14,962 nt of DNA from Nitrospirota bacterium. Lineage in GTDB: Bacteria; Nitrospirota; Nitrospiria; Nitrospirales; Nitrospiraceae. The stretch lies in contig JACRLS010000227.1 in the NCBI GenBank assembly GCA_016235225.1, forward strand, positions 1-14,962, in the 5' to 3' direction. Below are positions 1 to 6,680 of the stretch, piece after piece; the first letter of the stretch is position 1; each line of letters starts with the position of its first letter. The notes beneath the pieces are model-generated. The model searched no databases. It was not told the DNA's origin and saw nothing but the letters and a program-made list of their open reading frames with translations. Made by a program: the position numbers and the translations under genes.

Positions 1-218
1 CCTTTTTCGGAACAGGTGACCTCAAACGGATCGATCGACGGCCGTGGATCCGCGAACGGGACCATCTGCTCCGTGAATCGCGCCGTCACTTGGCGCACCT
101 GCTTGACGGTGCCCTGCGGACTGAACTGTTCGATCCCGGCCCCTGGAACATCGGCTGCCAGCGCTCCGGTCACGGGTGTGATCAGAAACAGGAGAAGGGA
201 TAGCGAGGCACGGTGCAT
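1..218 (-). CDS. Alpha-2-macroglobulin family protein, N-terminal fragment
   Basis: The gene starts at ATG 218 and is cut by the left window edge, leaving 72 codons. The first ~22 residues form a signal peptide (basic start, Leu/Phe-rich core, cleavage near ALAAD). Then comes a stretch reading FSPQGTVKQVRQVTARF, followed by MVPFADPR and FEVTCSEKG, which matches my memory of the first beta-domain of bacterial alpha-2-macroglobulins (YfhM class). Those proteins are large periplasmic protease traps, often lipid-anchored; here the signal looks like signal peptidase I type with no lipobox. An AAGGAG ribosome site lies at 231-236, 12 nt before ATG 218; an in-frame TTG at 227 would be too close to it. 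The catalytic thioester region would be outside the window. The gene diverges from the inositol monophosphatase. Family call is fairly sure, subtype unknown. Confidence 0.75.
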   Translation of the reverse strand, partial: MHRASLSLLLFLITPVTGALAADVPGAGIEQFSPQGTVKQVRQVTARFTEQMVPFADPRPSIDPFEVTCSEK

Positions 219-307
219 GATGATCAATGACTCCTTCTTCGGTGTGACGGTGGGGGAATGGTCGGCCAGAATACTACCGCACCGACTCCTTCGGTGCCAA
301 CCACTCG

Positions 308-331
308 GAACCCGCACGGAATCGCGGGTTC
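308..331. promoter_or_regulatory. Perfect 8-bp inverted repeat between divergent genes
   Basis: GAACCCGC (308-315) and GCGGGTTC (324-331) are exact inverted repeats separated by 8 nt. They lie in the 151-bp spacer between the divergently transcribed alpha-2-macroglobulin and inositol monophosphatase genes. The geometry fits a dimeric regulator operator or a short RNA hairpin. There is no T-tract, so a terminator is unlikely. Function is inference only. Confidence 0.35.
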
Positions 332-357
332 TTCGGGTCAAAATCGGGGCCGCGTGG

Positions 358-363
358 TAGAAT
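358..363 (+). promoter_or_regulatory. Candidate -10 box of the inositol monophosphatase gene
   Basis: TAGAAT at 358-363 resembles a sigma70 -10 hexamer (TATAAT). It would place the transcript start at about 369-371, on the ATG at 370 itself. No good -35 hexamer is evident at the expected spacing, so the call is weak. No clear Shine-Dalgarno sequence precedes the ATG, so a leaderless transcript is possible. Confidence 0.25.
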
Positions 364-369
364 CCATCC

Positions 370-1182
370 ATGTTGGAAATGGATCCCCTCTCCGATGGGC
401 TCCGGGACGAGCTCCGGGAAACGGCCGTGTCCGCGGCTAGAATGGCCGGCACTATTCTGACGGAGCGCGCACGCCTCGGCTTTCGCGTGGAGTTCAAGGA
501 CTCGGTCAATCTTGTGACCGACGCCGACCGTCAAGCCGAGCAGGCCGTCGTCGACACCATCCTCAGCCGATACCCCGAGCACCGCATCCTGGCTGAGGAG
601 GGCGGACAACGGAGAGGGGGCACCTCCCCTTATCAATGGGTTATTGATCCCTTGGACGGGACGACGAACTTCGCGCATGGGTATCCGGCCTACTGCGTGT
701 CGATCGGCGTTGAGTATCAGGGCCAGGGCCTGCTCGGAGTGGTCTTGGACCCGACCCGCAATGAGCTGTTTGTGGGCGAGGCCGGTCGCGGAGCGACGTT
801 GAACGGCAACCGGGTTCGCGTGTCGGAAACCCCGACCCTCAACATGGCCCTCCTGGTAACCGGGTTTGCGTACGATATCCGAAACACCCCGCACAATAAT
901 CTCAACTACTTCACCCGCTTTGCGCTGAAAGCCCAGGGCATCCGACGGACCGGGACGGCCGCCCTCGACCTCTGCTACGTAGCCTGCGGGCGATTCGACG
1001 GATTCTGGGAACTCAAGCTGCAGCCCTGGGACATGGCGGCGGGTGCCATCATTCTTCAGGAGGCGGGCGGGCGGGTCAGCGATTTCAAGGGCGGCGACCT
1101 CTCGATTTACGGCCGCGAACTCGTATCGAGCAACGGCCTGATCCACGAGGACATGCTATACGTCCTCCAGTCGAACAGCTGA
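370..1182 (+). CDS. suhB: Inositol monophosphatase family protein (SuhB-like)
   Basis: This 270-aa protein has the normal length of the Mg2+-dependent inositol monophosphatase / SuhB family, which dephosphorylates myo-inositol 1-phosphate and related sugar phosphates in the cytoplasm. SuhB also acts in rRNA antitermination in some bacteria. The metal-binding signatures are complete: EE at residues 76-77, WVIDPLDGTTN at 90-100 (metal-binding Asp93 and Asp96), and the C-terminal QPWDMAAG with Asp221 followed by EAGG. It is therefore probably active. The start at 370 lacks a clear ribosome site; ATG 379 is an alternative. It diverges from the alpha-2-macroglobulin gene and precedes the 92-aa gene by 69 bp. 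The exact substrate (inositol phosphate, fructose-1,6-bisphosphate or another) cannot be told from sequence alone. Confidence 0.93.
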   Translation: MLEMDPLSDGLRDELRETAVSAARMAGTILTERARLGFRVEFKDSVNLVTDADRQAEQAVVDTILSRYPEHRILAEEGGQRRGGTSPYQWVIDPLDGTTNFAHGYPAYCVSIGVEYQGQGLLGVVLDPTRNELFVGEAGRGATLNGNRVRVSETPTLNMALLVTGFAYDIRNTPHNNLNYFTRFALKAQGIRRTGTAALDLCYVACGRFDGFWELKLQPWDMAAGAIILQEAGGRVSDFKGGDLSIYGRELVSSNGLIHEDMLYVLQSNS

Positions 1183-1207
1183 CGTTTCGTCTTCCCTTCA
1201 GATGCGT

Positions 1208-1213
1208 TATGAT
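1208..1213 (+). promoter_or_regulatory. Candidate -10 box of the 92-aa gene
   Basis: TATGAT at 1208-1213 is a good -10 match. A weak -35 (TTTCGT, 1185-1190) lies 17 bp upstream. It would give a leader of about 32 nt carrying the AGGGAGG ribosome site of the gene at 1252. Promoters in this lineage are poorly known to me, so confidence is low. Confidence 0.3.
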
Positions 1214-1251
1214 GTGCCTCCCAGGCCGTATTCAGGGAGGTTGTCAGCACC

Positions 1252-1530
1252 ATGTCGTCACAGAAACCGTCTCGCACCCCGCCGCCCGGCAACGGGAATT
1301 CCTCCGAGAAGACTGTCGTCAAGGAAGTGGAGCTCCTGCGCGTCATCGTGGCCCGCGACGGAAAACAGGTCTCCGCCAACTGGGCGCTCCATCCGCAGAT
1401 GAAACACGATCTGCTCCCGGATCAACTGAAAGAGTTGACCGACCTGATGGGCAAGGTCACGGGCATCGTGGGAGGCCGGTTCTCCGAGATCCTGGCGACT
1501 GCGGAGCCCGATCCGCCGGGCAACGCATGA
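1252..1530 (+). CDS. Conserved-looking hypothetical protein, 92 aa
   Basis: I do not recognise the family. Translation is well supported: a strong AGGGAGG ribosome site lies about 11 nt before ATG 1252. The first ~22 residues are polar and Pro/Ser/Asn-rich (probably disordered). A compact region of about 55 residues follows, with the hydrophobic pattern of a small alpha/beta or helical domain (ELLRVIVARDG, then LPDQLKELTDLMGKVTGIVGG). The tail is Pro-rich and ends EPDPPGNA. There is no signal peptide, membrane segment or metal-binding Cys cluster. The same strand carries suhB upstream and the CPYC protein downstream, with a palindromic spacer in between, so co-transcription with the latter is possible. 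It does not look like a Nif11- or nitrile-hydratase-type RiPP leader. Confidence 0.7.
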   Translation: MSSQKPSRTPPPGNGNSSEKTVVKEVELLRVIVARDGKQVSANWALHPQMKHDLLPDQLKELTDLMGKVTGIVGGRFSEILATAEPDPPGNA

Positions 1531-1533
1531 AGC

Positions 1534-1599
1534 AGGTTGAGGCTGAGGTTAAGGTTGAGCGGGGCCTCTTCTCCCTAACCTTAGCCTTAACCTAAACCT
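1534..1599. repeat. Intergenic palindromic element 1 (GGTTRA words)
   Basis: Arm 1 (1534-1559, 26 nt) and the reverse complement of arm 2 (1575-1599, 25 nt) align with four mismatches and one 1-nt gap. All four substitutions are transitions or G/T changes. Each arm is itself a run of ~6-nt near-repeats of the form AGGYTR. The loop is 15 nt. The element fills the spacer between the 92-aa gene and the CPYC gene and would form a long hairpin. It has no T-tract, so it is more like a REP-type palindrome than a simple terminator. Confidence 0.6.
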
Positions 1600-1623
1600 T
1601 AACCTTCCGTGGGAGCCATTCGC

Positions 1624-1956
1624 ATGGATACCTACTACCACCCGCACGACCTCAACAAGTTTGCAGATATGGGGAAGGGGAACAAGGAGCTGTGGGACAA
1701 GTTCATGAGCTACTACAGCGCCGTTTTCGCGGACGGCGCGCTCACCGAACGGGAGAAGGCCTTGATCGCCCTCGGCGTGGCCCACGCGGTGCAGTGTCCC
1801 TACTGCATCGACGCCTACACGCAAGCCTGCCTGGAGAAGGGTTCCAATGTGGAGGAAATGACCGAGGCCGTGCACGTCTCCTGCGCGATCCGAGGCGGCG
1901 CCTCGCTCGTGCATGGCGTGCAGATGCGAAACGTGGTCGACAAGCTGTCGATGTAG
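1624..1956 (+). CDS. CPYC-motif alkylhydroperoxidase/carboxymuconolactone decarboxylase-like protein (arsenosugar-associated peroxidase-like)
   Basis: This 110-aa all-helical AhpD/CMD-fold protein carries AVQCPYCIDAYT (about residues 57-68). That CxxC motif is the redox centre in the AhpD superfamily, where it reduces peroxides or partner disulfides in the cytoplasm. From memory, the start MDTYYHPHDL together with CPYCID and the C-terminal IRGGASLVHGVQM fits the small subfamily annotated as arsenosugar-biosynthesis-associated peroxidase-like, in which the first Cys can be selenocysteine. Here it is ordinary Cys (TGT). The usual partner, an ArsS-type radical SAM protein, is absent from the window; the nearest radical SAM gene, of a different family, converges from downstream. 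GGGAG (1611-1615) 8 nt upstream supports ATG 1624 over the GTG at 1609. Substrate unknown. Confidence 0.85.
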   Translation: MDTYYHPHDLNKFADMGKGNKELWDKFMSYYSAVFADGALTEREKALIALGVAHAVQCPYCIDAYTQACLEKGSNVEEMTEAVHVSCAIRGGASLVHGVQMRNVVDKLSM

Positions 1957-1985
1957 TCCCGGATGTTCCCGCGGAAGAGTTCACC

Positions 1986-2036
1986 GTTGTCAGTGTTCCG
2001 TTTCGGAAACTGACGACTGAGAACTGTAGAGTGACG
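1986..2036. repeat. Intergenic palindromic element 2 between convergent genes
   Basis: GTTGTCAGTGTTCCG (1986-2000) pairs with CGGAAACTGACGAC (2004-2017) around a TTT loop, with one G-U pair and one bulge. The next ~20 nt repeat the same words (CTGA, AACTG, GTGACGACT). It lies in the 141-bp gap between the convergent CPYC gene and the radical SAM gene, so it may act as a bidirectional terminator, though no clear U-tract follows the hairpin on either strand. Confidence 0.5.
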
Positions 2037-2097
2037 ACTCCCGGTCCGCGTTTCACGAGTTGGAGAGAGCTCCGCGGCTGGCTTTTTCAACATCCTG

Positions 2098-3972
2098 TTA
2101 GAGGTAGGGATACTCGGGGATCGCTAACGTGAAGTACTTCCCTCGCTCTTCGTAGAGAATTCGTTTCGACGTGAGGCTCGCCAATGCCGCGGCGAGCTGC
2201 TCGTCGGAGACCGACTTCCCCCCGGACGACTCGTCCAATCCCGCGCGAATCTGCGCGGGACTCTTCGCCGCTTCGTTGCAGGCCTCGATGACGAAGGCCG
2301 CAGGCCAGTCGATCCGCTCTCGGGTCGGCGCGGCGGGGTTTCGCCCGTCGTAGACCGTCACATAGGTCATGGCTTTCGAGTAGTAGAGAAAGGGGCGATC
2401 GCTCGATCGATGCCGCCGCTTCCATTCCTCCACCGCCTCGGCCAACTCTCGATAGAGATTCGGCTCGATCGGCCAGTGGTCGAGTTCGTACTCGAAGTCG
2501 TAGGCGATCTTCTGCAGATCGACCTGCCGGGCGTCGTAGACATATTCATAGGCCATCCCCGGACCCGTAATGCGCACGCCGTATTCGTGCGGCCTTGAAT
2601 GGTACGGACTGAACCGCTCCAACCAGAACTTCCCCGTGGCTTCGGGTGGTTGAAGATGGAAGAGCGAGGGAATCAGATCAATCTGCCGCCGGTAGTCCTC
2701 GTTCGTCTCGCCGGGAAAACCCAGGAGAATGTTCCAGGACACGCCCACCCGGTAATAGAAGCTCCATTTCAAACACTGGATGTTCTGCATCGGGCTCACG
2801 CCCTTGTCCATGGCGCGGAGCTGATTCTGGCTGAGGCTCTCCAGGCCAGGCTGCATGCACTTCACGCCGCCCGCCGCCAGCGTCTTGATCTGCGACTTGT
2901 GCAGGTTGCTCTTCGTCTCGATGAAGATATCTAGATCGCAGTGGTCCGCGGCAAAGGCGCCGAACAGGTTCTCGATGTACTTCATGTCGATGATATTGTC
3001 GACCAGCCGGAACCGGGTTGTGTCGTACCGGTTGGAGAGCTGGGCCATCTCCCGGACCACCTGCCCCGAGGACTTGGCGCGGAACTTCATGCTCTGTGCA
3101 TTGAGCCCGCAAAACGTACAGTGATGTTTCTCGCCCCACCAGCAGCCGCGGGACCCTTCGTACAGGAGAATCCGATCGAGCCCTTGTGCCGCCTCACCGA
3201 GTTCCGCCAGCAGATGGTAATAGTCGTCGTAATCCGGAGGACCCAGTTGCGCGAACTCCGTGAAGAGGGCCTGGCTCGGCTCGAAGCCGATCCGGCCGTT
3301 GCGCCGGTAAGTCACGCCCTTCGGGTAGGCGTCCGGCTGGCCGTCGAGAATCTGCCGCACCAGCTTCGGGAAGACCTCTTCTCCCTCTCCCACCACGACA
3401 TGGTCGATCCAGGGGAAGGCCCGAAAATACTCCAACCCCATGTCGCCGTCGTAGTTGGCCCCGCCGAACACGATCTTGACGTCGGGATAGAGGTCCTTGA
3501 TCAGTTTCGCCATCGTGAGGCTGGCGACATTCTGATCGAACGTCGAGGTGAACCCCACGATGCGATACTGCCCCCAGTCGGTGGCGGTCAGCGCGCCGGT
3601 GAGAAATTGCGGGGCGAGGCGTGTGGCCATCTCCTCGAAGGAGGAGACCGAACGGCCGCTTTCGCGGGCCGCCTGTTCGAAGACCGGCTTGAAGACCTGG
3701 GGATACTCGGCCCGCTTCGGATTGTCCCGGAAGAGCAGGTACGAGAACAACCATTCCCCGAACAGCGCCCGCTTCTCGCAGATCGATTCGTAGAGCGGCA
3801 CGCCAATTTGGTGCGCGAACCGCACGTTCAAGTAGTGGCAATCCACCCCGATCCCCTTCGACTTCAGCAGCGTGGACAGCGTCCCCAGTTGGATCGACGG
3901 GTACTTCGAATAACTGAAGGGCATGGTGACGAGTGCCACCGGTGTCGTGTCATGCGGCATGCTTATGTCCAT
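2098..3972 (-). CDS. Cobalamin-binding-type radical SAM protein, RiPP maturation family 1
   Basis: This 624-aa cytoplasmic enzyme has a B12-binding-like N-terminal half (about residues 10-210, including GFTSTFDQN and KIVFGGANYDG). A radical SAM core follows, with cluster motif GCWWGEKHHCTFCGLN: Cys277, Cys285 and Cys288, spaced CX7CX2C. Then come a conserved MKFRAKS block, ETKSNL (352-357), GLESLS (376-381) and LLGFPGE (416-422), and a ~170-aa C-terminal region. The unusual CX7CX2C spacing and SRGCWWG context match, from memory, the family called RiPP maturation radical SAM protein 1, thought to modify bacteriocin-like precursors, often by C-methylation. No precursor peptide or exporter is visible nearby, so the substrate is unknown. 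A start at residue 5 (3960) is also possible; neither has a strong ribosome site. Upstream lies palindromic element 3. Confidence 0.85.
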   Translation of the reverse strand: MDISMPHDTTPVALVTMPFSYSKYPSIQLGTLSTLLKSKGIGVDCHYLNVRFAHQIGVPLYESICEKRALFGEWLFSYLLFRDNPKRAEYPQVFKPVFEQAARESGRSVSSFEEMATRLAPQFLTGALTATDWGQYRIVGFTSTFDQNVASLTMAKLIKDLYPDVKIVFGGANYDGDMGLEYFRAFPWIDHVVVGEGEEVFPKLVRQILDGQPDAYPKGVTYRRNGRIGFEPSQALFTEFAQLGPPDYDDYYHLLAELGEAAQGLDRILLYEGSRGCWWGEKHHCTFCGLNAQSMKFRAKSSGQVVREMAQLSNRYDTTRFRLVDNIIDMKYIENLFGAFAADHCDLDIFIETKSNLHKSQIKTLAAGGVKCMQPGLESLSQNQLRAMDKGVSPMQNIQCLKWSFYYRVGVSWNILLGFPGETNEDYRRQIDLIPSLFHLQPPEATGKFWLERFSPYHSRPHEYGVRITGPGMAYEYVYDARQVDLQKIAYDFEYELDHWPIEPNLYRELAEAVEEWKRRHRSSDRPFLYYSKAMTYVTVYDGRNPAAPTRERIDWPAAFVIEACNEAAKSPAQIRAGLDESSGGKSVSDEQLAAALASLTSKRILYEERGKYFTLAIPEYPYL

Positions 3973-3979
3973 TCCAAAC

Positions 3980-4053
3980 GATGAACGCGGAACGCGGAAC
4001 GATGACCAATGCGGGCATGTCTTCCGTTCATCATTCTGCGTTCATACTTCATC
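3980..4053. repeat. Intergenic palindromic element 3 (GAACGCG words)
   Basis: Arm 1 (3980-4005) and the reverse complement of arm 2 (4028-4053) are both 26 nt and identical at 20 positions without gaps, with matched blocks GATGAA, GAACGC, GAA and GATGA. Arm 1 is internally repetitive (GAACGCGGAACGCGGAAC). The loop is 22 nt. The element fills nearly the whole 83-bp gap between the dehydratase stop and the radical SAM start, so it would form a long hairpin in any transcript shared by the two genes. Confidence 0.65.
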
Positions 4054-4055
4054 GC

Positions 4056-4397
4056 TCAGAGCCTGAAGGGTGCGAACTCCCGGTCGGCCTTGGCGGCGAG
4101 GTAGAAGTCGCTCTCCGTCAGGCCGTTGATCTTGTGCGTCCAGATTTCCACTTTGCATTTTCCCCAGGCCAGCATCAGATCCGGGTGGTGGCCCTCGGCC
4201 TCGGCCACCCCGCCGACTTTATTGACGAAGGCCAGCGCCTGCGCAAAGTCTTTGAACGTGAAGAGCCGTTCGAGGTGGCCTGCCTGGTTCAAGGACCACC
4301 CAGTCCCAAGCTGTGTCAACAGCTCCTGTGCCTTCGCGGGTTCAAGAGGGGGGACGCCCCCGCGGCACGGCACACATTTATTGTCGGCGAGTCCCAT
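4056..4397 (-). CDS. phhB: 4a-hydroxytetrahydrobiopterin dehydratase (pterin-4a-carbinolamine dehydratase)
   Basis: This 113-aa protein has the family's usual size. It carries the diagnostic signature EGHHPD (residues 68-73) followed by KVEIWTHKINGLTESDF; the catalytic His triad corresponds to His70, His71 and His88. The enzyme dehydrates 4a-hydroxy-tetrahydropterin in the cytoplasm, regenerating pterin cofactor after aromatic amino acid hydroxylation. Many bacteria have it without phenylalanine hydroxylase, where it may act in molybdopterin or other pterin metabolism. No hydroxylase is seen here. A CVPC motif near the N-terminus (residues 8-11) is common in bacterial members. AAAGGAG lies 6 nt upstream of ATG 4397. 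It is 39 bp downstream of the CBS gene and probably co-transcribed with it. Confidence 0.95.
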   Translation of the reverse strand: MGLADNKCVPCRGGVPPLEPAKAQELLTQLGTGWSLNQAGHLERLFTFKDFAQALAFVNKVGGVAEAEGHHPDLMLAWGKCKVEIWTHKINGLTESDFYLAAKADREFAPFRL

Positions 4398-4436
4398 GCC
4401 CGTCTCCTTTCTCGATCCGCTGGAGAGTCCGAAAGC

Positions 4437-4889
4437 CTATCCCTTCCCGCTCTGAGCGAAGAACAGCCCCCGGTTGACGTCTCCGATGCTGACCATCCCC
4501 ACGAGTCGTCCACGTTCGACGACAGGAATGCGCCGAAAATTCTTGAGCCCCATATAGGACGCCGCCTGGAGCAGCGGGTCGCTGGGAGAAACGGTCAAGG
4601 GATTCCGGCTCATGATCTCTTCGACCTTCTTCCCCAAGACATCCTGGTATCCCTCTTCCATTTCAACGAAATCCCGGGCGTGCACGTTATCGTGCACGTA
4701 GTCGCCGTAGTTCGGGTAGAGCGGCAACATCACATCCCGCACACTCACGATCCCGACAAGTTGGCTGTCGTCTTCCACCACGGGGATGGCCCCGCAATGG
4801 CGGCTCAGCATCTTCACGACCACGGAACGCACCGTGTCCGTCTTCTTCGCGGTCAGGACTCCGGTTGACATGACATCGTGTACCCGCAT
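4437..4889 (-). CDS. CBS-pair domain protein
   Basis: This 150-aa protein consists of two tandem CBS domains: residues ~7-65 (VMSTGVLTAKKTDTV through GIVSVRDVM) and ~80-140 (IMSRNPLTVSPSDPL through GMVSIGDVNRG). Each shows the characteristic x-V-G-I/M-V-S-x-x-D-V end. Standalone CBS pairs are cytoplasmic and bind adenine nucleotides (AMP, ATP, SAM) as energy or redox sensors acting on partner proteins. The partner cannot be inferred here. The ribosome site AAGGAGG (4895-4901) 5 nt before ATG 4889 is strong. The gene lies 74 bp downstream of the parB-like gene and 39 bp upstream of phhB. The short insertion between the domains (residues ~66-80) is common in the family. Confidence 0.93.
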   Translation of the reverse strand: MRVHDVMSTGVLTAKKTDTVRSVVVKMLSRHCGAIPVVEDDSQLVGIVSVRDVMLPLYPNYGDYVHDNVHARDFVEMEEGYQDVLGKKVEEIMSRNPLTVSPSDPLLQAASYMGLKNFRRIPVVERGRLVGMVSIGDVNRGLFFAQSGKG

Positions 4890-4912
4890 GGGACCCTCCT
4901 TGAGCGAGTGTC

Positions 4913-4933
4913 GGCCTCTCGCGCGGAGAGGCC
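4913..4933. terminator. Strong GC-rich hairpin between parB-like and CBS genes
   Basis: GGCCTCTC (4913-4920) and GAGAGGCC (4926-4933) form a perfect 8-bp stem with a 5-nt GCGCG loop. It sits between the parB-like stop (4964) and the CBS ribosome site (4895-4901). On the minus strand it could end or attenuate parB-like transcription or stabilise the CBS leader. No U-tract follows, so intrinsic termination is uncertain. Confidence 0.4.
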
Positions 4934-4963
4934 TGTCGGATGGAGAAACCCCCGGTGCGGCCC

Positions 4964-5962
4964 TTACTCGCCCTCCTCGGGCGCACCGCCTGATCTGGCC
5001 AGGTCATCCAACTTGATCTTGGACGCATCGAATTTCTCGGCCGCCTTCGTCATCCGCTCAAGCGCTTCGTCGAAGCTCAAGGGCGCGGCCTCCTTCGGCC
5101 GGAAACGCACGGGATTGACCCGCGCCACGACAAAGCTCTTGAGATAGGGACTGGTCAGCCCCTTGGCCTTCAAGGCCTCGACCTGTTTCACGATCAAGTC
5201 GTCGAGGGCCAAGAGGCCCTTGGCCCGCTCGCGCCGGACGTCGATCGACGTCCGCATCGATTTCTTCATGAACTCGTCTACCCGTTTCAGCACGGGATGG
5301 TAGGCCCCTCCGCTGAAGCGCGGTCGCTCTTCATAGCAGAGCCCGAGGGTAATGAAGGCCGGTTCTTCGAATTCCAAGAGGTACGTGTCTTCCGAGGCGT
5401 CGTCAAGCCGCGCCAGCTCCTTGTACATACGAATCACTTCCAGCGACTTTTCGCGCAGATTGTGCGCCTTCTCCGTGTTCAGGGCAAGAATCTGATAGGC
5501 CGCAGAGGCCTCGGGCACCACGATGGCGGTGATGCTCTTGGCGCCGAGCGTCCGCATCGCCGAGAGGCGGTGATGCCCGTTCGGGGTCCAGTATTTGACG
5601 CCGTCGCCATGCTTCACCGCGCGGACCGCGATAATGGGATCGAGAAAGCGGCCGAGTTTGCTGATCACTCCCTCCAGCCGGCGCACATGCGTGTCAGAAA
5701 GGTTACGCTGATAGGGTGTCGGGGCCACGGCCTCAATCGGCAAGGCAGCCAGGACGAGCCAGCGCCCGCCGAACGGCTCCCGATACAGGGCTAGGGCCTT
5801 CCCCCCGTCCTGCTCGATGGCACGATGGAGCTCAGCCACCTCTCCGGGGGGCGCCGCTGCCTGCAGCTCGGTCGCCGCCAATCCGACGGACGTCCCCGCG
5901 GGCTTGCGACGACGTATCGCACTGCCGGGGGCCTTCCGGGTTCGTAGCTTCTTCTCAGCCAT
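4964..5962 (-). CDS. ParB/Srx-fold N-terminal domain protein
   Basis: The protein is 332 aa from ATG 5962; longer starts up to 6028 would overlap the divergent phosphodiesterase and are disfavoured. The N-terminal ~35 residues are basic and Ala/Lys/Arg-rich. A ParB-like domain spans about residues 70-160, with TPNGHHRLSAMRTLGAKSI giving the signature GHHR (129-132). This corresponds to ParB box II / sulfiredoxin-fold residues that bind nucleotide (CTP in true ParB). A helical region follows, and a charged C-terminus ends PEEGE. No classical ParB helix-turn-helix or ParA partner is evident, so it may be a ParB-like transcriptional or DNA-modification protein rather than a chromosome partition protein. 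The ribosome site is weak. Its start is only 25 bp from the divergent gene's start. Confidence 0.8.
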   Translation of the reverse strand: MAEKKLRTRKAPGSAIRRRKPAGTSVGLAATELQAAAPPGEVAELHRAIEQDGGKALALYREPFGGRWLVLAALPIEAVAPTPYQRNLSDTHVRRLEGVISKLGRFLDPIIAVRAVKHGDGVKYWTPNGHHRLSAMRTLGAKSITAIVVPEASAAYQILALNTEKAHNLREKSLEVIRMYKELARLDDASEDTYLLEFEEPAFITLGLCYEERPRFSGGAYHPVLKRVDEFMKKSMRTSIDVRRERAKGLLALDDLIVKQVEALKAKGLTSPYLKSFVVARVNPVRFRPKEAAPLSFDEALERMTKAAEKFDASKIKLDDLARSGGAPEEGE

Positions 5963-5987
5963 GGCTGAATATGGTAGGAGAAGTCGC

Positions 5988-6680
5988 ATGCCAAAAGAAA
6001 GGCCCACCCGGCAGACCCCCCTGCGCATCGGACATCGCGGCGCAGCCGGTCACGCGCCGGAGAATACGCTGGAGTCCATCCGGGCGGCGATCGGGTTCGG
6101 GGTGGATCAGGTGGAAGTGGATCTACGGGCAAGTCGCGACGGGCATCTCGTCGTCATCCATGACGAGACGGTCGACCGGACGACGGGCGGGAAGGGGAAG
6201 GTGGCCGACCTCCCGCTGGCGGAACTCACAACTCTGGATGCGGGCTGCGGACAGAGCATTCCGACCCTCGAGGAGGTGCTGGAACTCGCGCACGGACGAG
6301 TGGGGCTCATGCTGGAGCTGAAGGTTGCCGGCATTGCGGTCCAGACCGTGGAGCTGGTTCGGCAACGGCGGTTCACCGGCGCGGTAATCTATGCGTCGTT
6401 TCTCTTGCACGAGCTGATCCTGGTGCGACAGGCAGACGCCGACGCGAAGACCCTTGCGCTCTTTGACGAGATCCCGCAAGACGCGGTGGCCCAGGCCCTC
6501 ACGGTGCGGGCCTCTCACGTCGGGCTGAACTACAAGACCGCCACAACGCAGACGATTATGGCGTTTCATCGGGCCGGCCTTCAGATCTTCGTCTACACGG
6601 TCAACGAGCCGCATGACATCCAGGCTATGCGGGCCCTCGGCGTGGACGGCATCATCTCGGACTTCCCTGACCGCATCTAG
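5988..6680 (+). CDS. ugpQ: Glycerophosphodiester phosphodiesterase family protein
   Basis: This 230-aa protein has the size of cytoplasmic UgpQ-type enzymes. It carries the GDPD signature: IGHRGAAGHAPENTLESI near the N-terminus (catalytic HR, metal-binding E of PENT), then VEVDLRASRDG (metal E and D), then VIHDETVDRTTGGKG (catalytic HD, DRTTGGKG). The conserved LELK of the barrel and the terminal YTVNEP and GVDGIISDFPD are also present. It hydrolyses glycerophosphodiesters to glycerol-3-phosphate and an alcohol; no signal peptide is seen. AGGAG at 5976-5980, 7 nt before ATG 5988, fixes this start over an in-frame ATG at 5961 that overlaps the parB-like start. The gene symbol is by similarity only, and no transport operon is present. 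Confidence 0.93.
   Translation: MPKERPTRQTPLRIGHRGAAGHAPENTLESIRAAIGFGVDQVEVDLRASRDGHLVVIHDETVDRTTGGKGKVADLPLAELTTLDAGCGQSIPTLEEVLELAHGRVGLMLELKVAGIAVQTVELVRQRRFTGAVIYASFLLHELILVRQADADAKTLALFDEIPQDAVAQALTVRASHVGLNYKTATTQTIMAFHRAGLQIFVYTVNEPHDIQAMRALGVDGIISDFPDRI

Noticed and set aside
274..1146. 290-aa minus-strand open frame opposite the inositol monophosphatase gene
   Set aside because: It is a shadow frame; the plus-strand gene has complete catalytic motifs.
1252..1530. 92-aa protein as the RiPP precursor for the nearby radical SAM enzyme
   Set aside because: It lacks a Nif11 or nitrile-hydratase-type leader and a Gly-Gly or Ala cleavage site, and its folded-looking central domain is not peptide-like. 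It is kept only as a weak possible partner.
1534..1606. CRISPR-like array
   Set aside because: The short words are contiguous, degenerate and inverted, with no regular spacers and no cas genes.
1609..1623. GTG start at 1609 for the CPYC protein
   Set aside because: The GGGAG ribosome site lies inside these codons and fits ATG 1624; family members start MDTYYHP.
2941..3984. 347-aa plus-strand open frame opposite the radical SAM gene
   Set aside because: It is a codon-bias shadow of the minus-strand gene, with no motifs and no ribosome site.
5817..5987. Longer N-terminus for the phosphodiesterase
   Set aside because: It would overlap the parB-like gene on the other strand, and AGGAG at 5976-5980 clearly serves ATG 5988.
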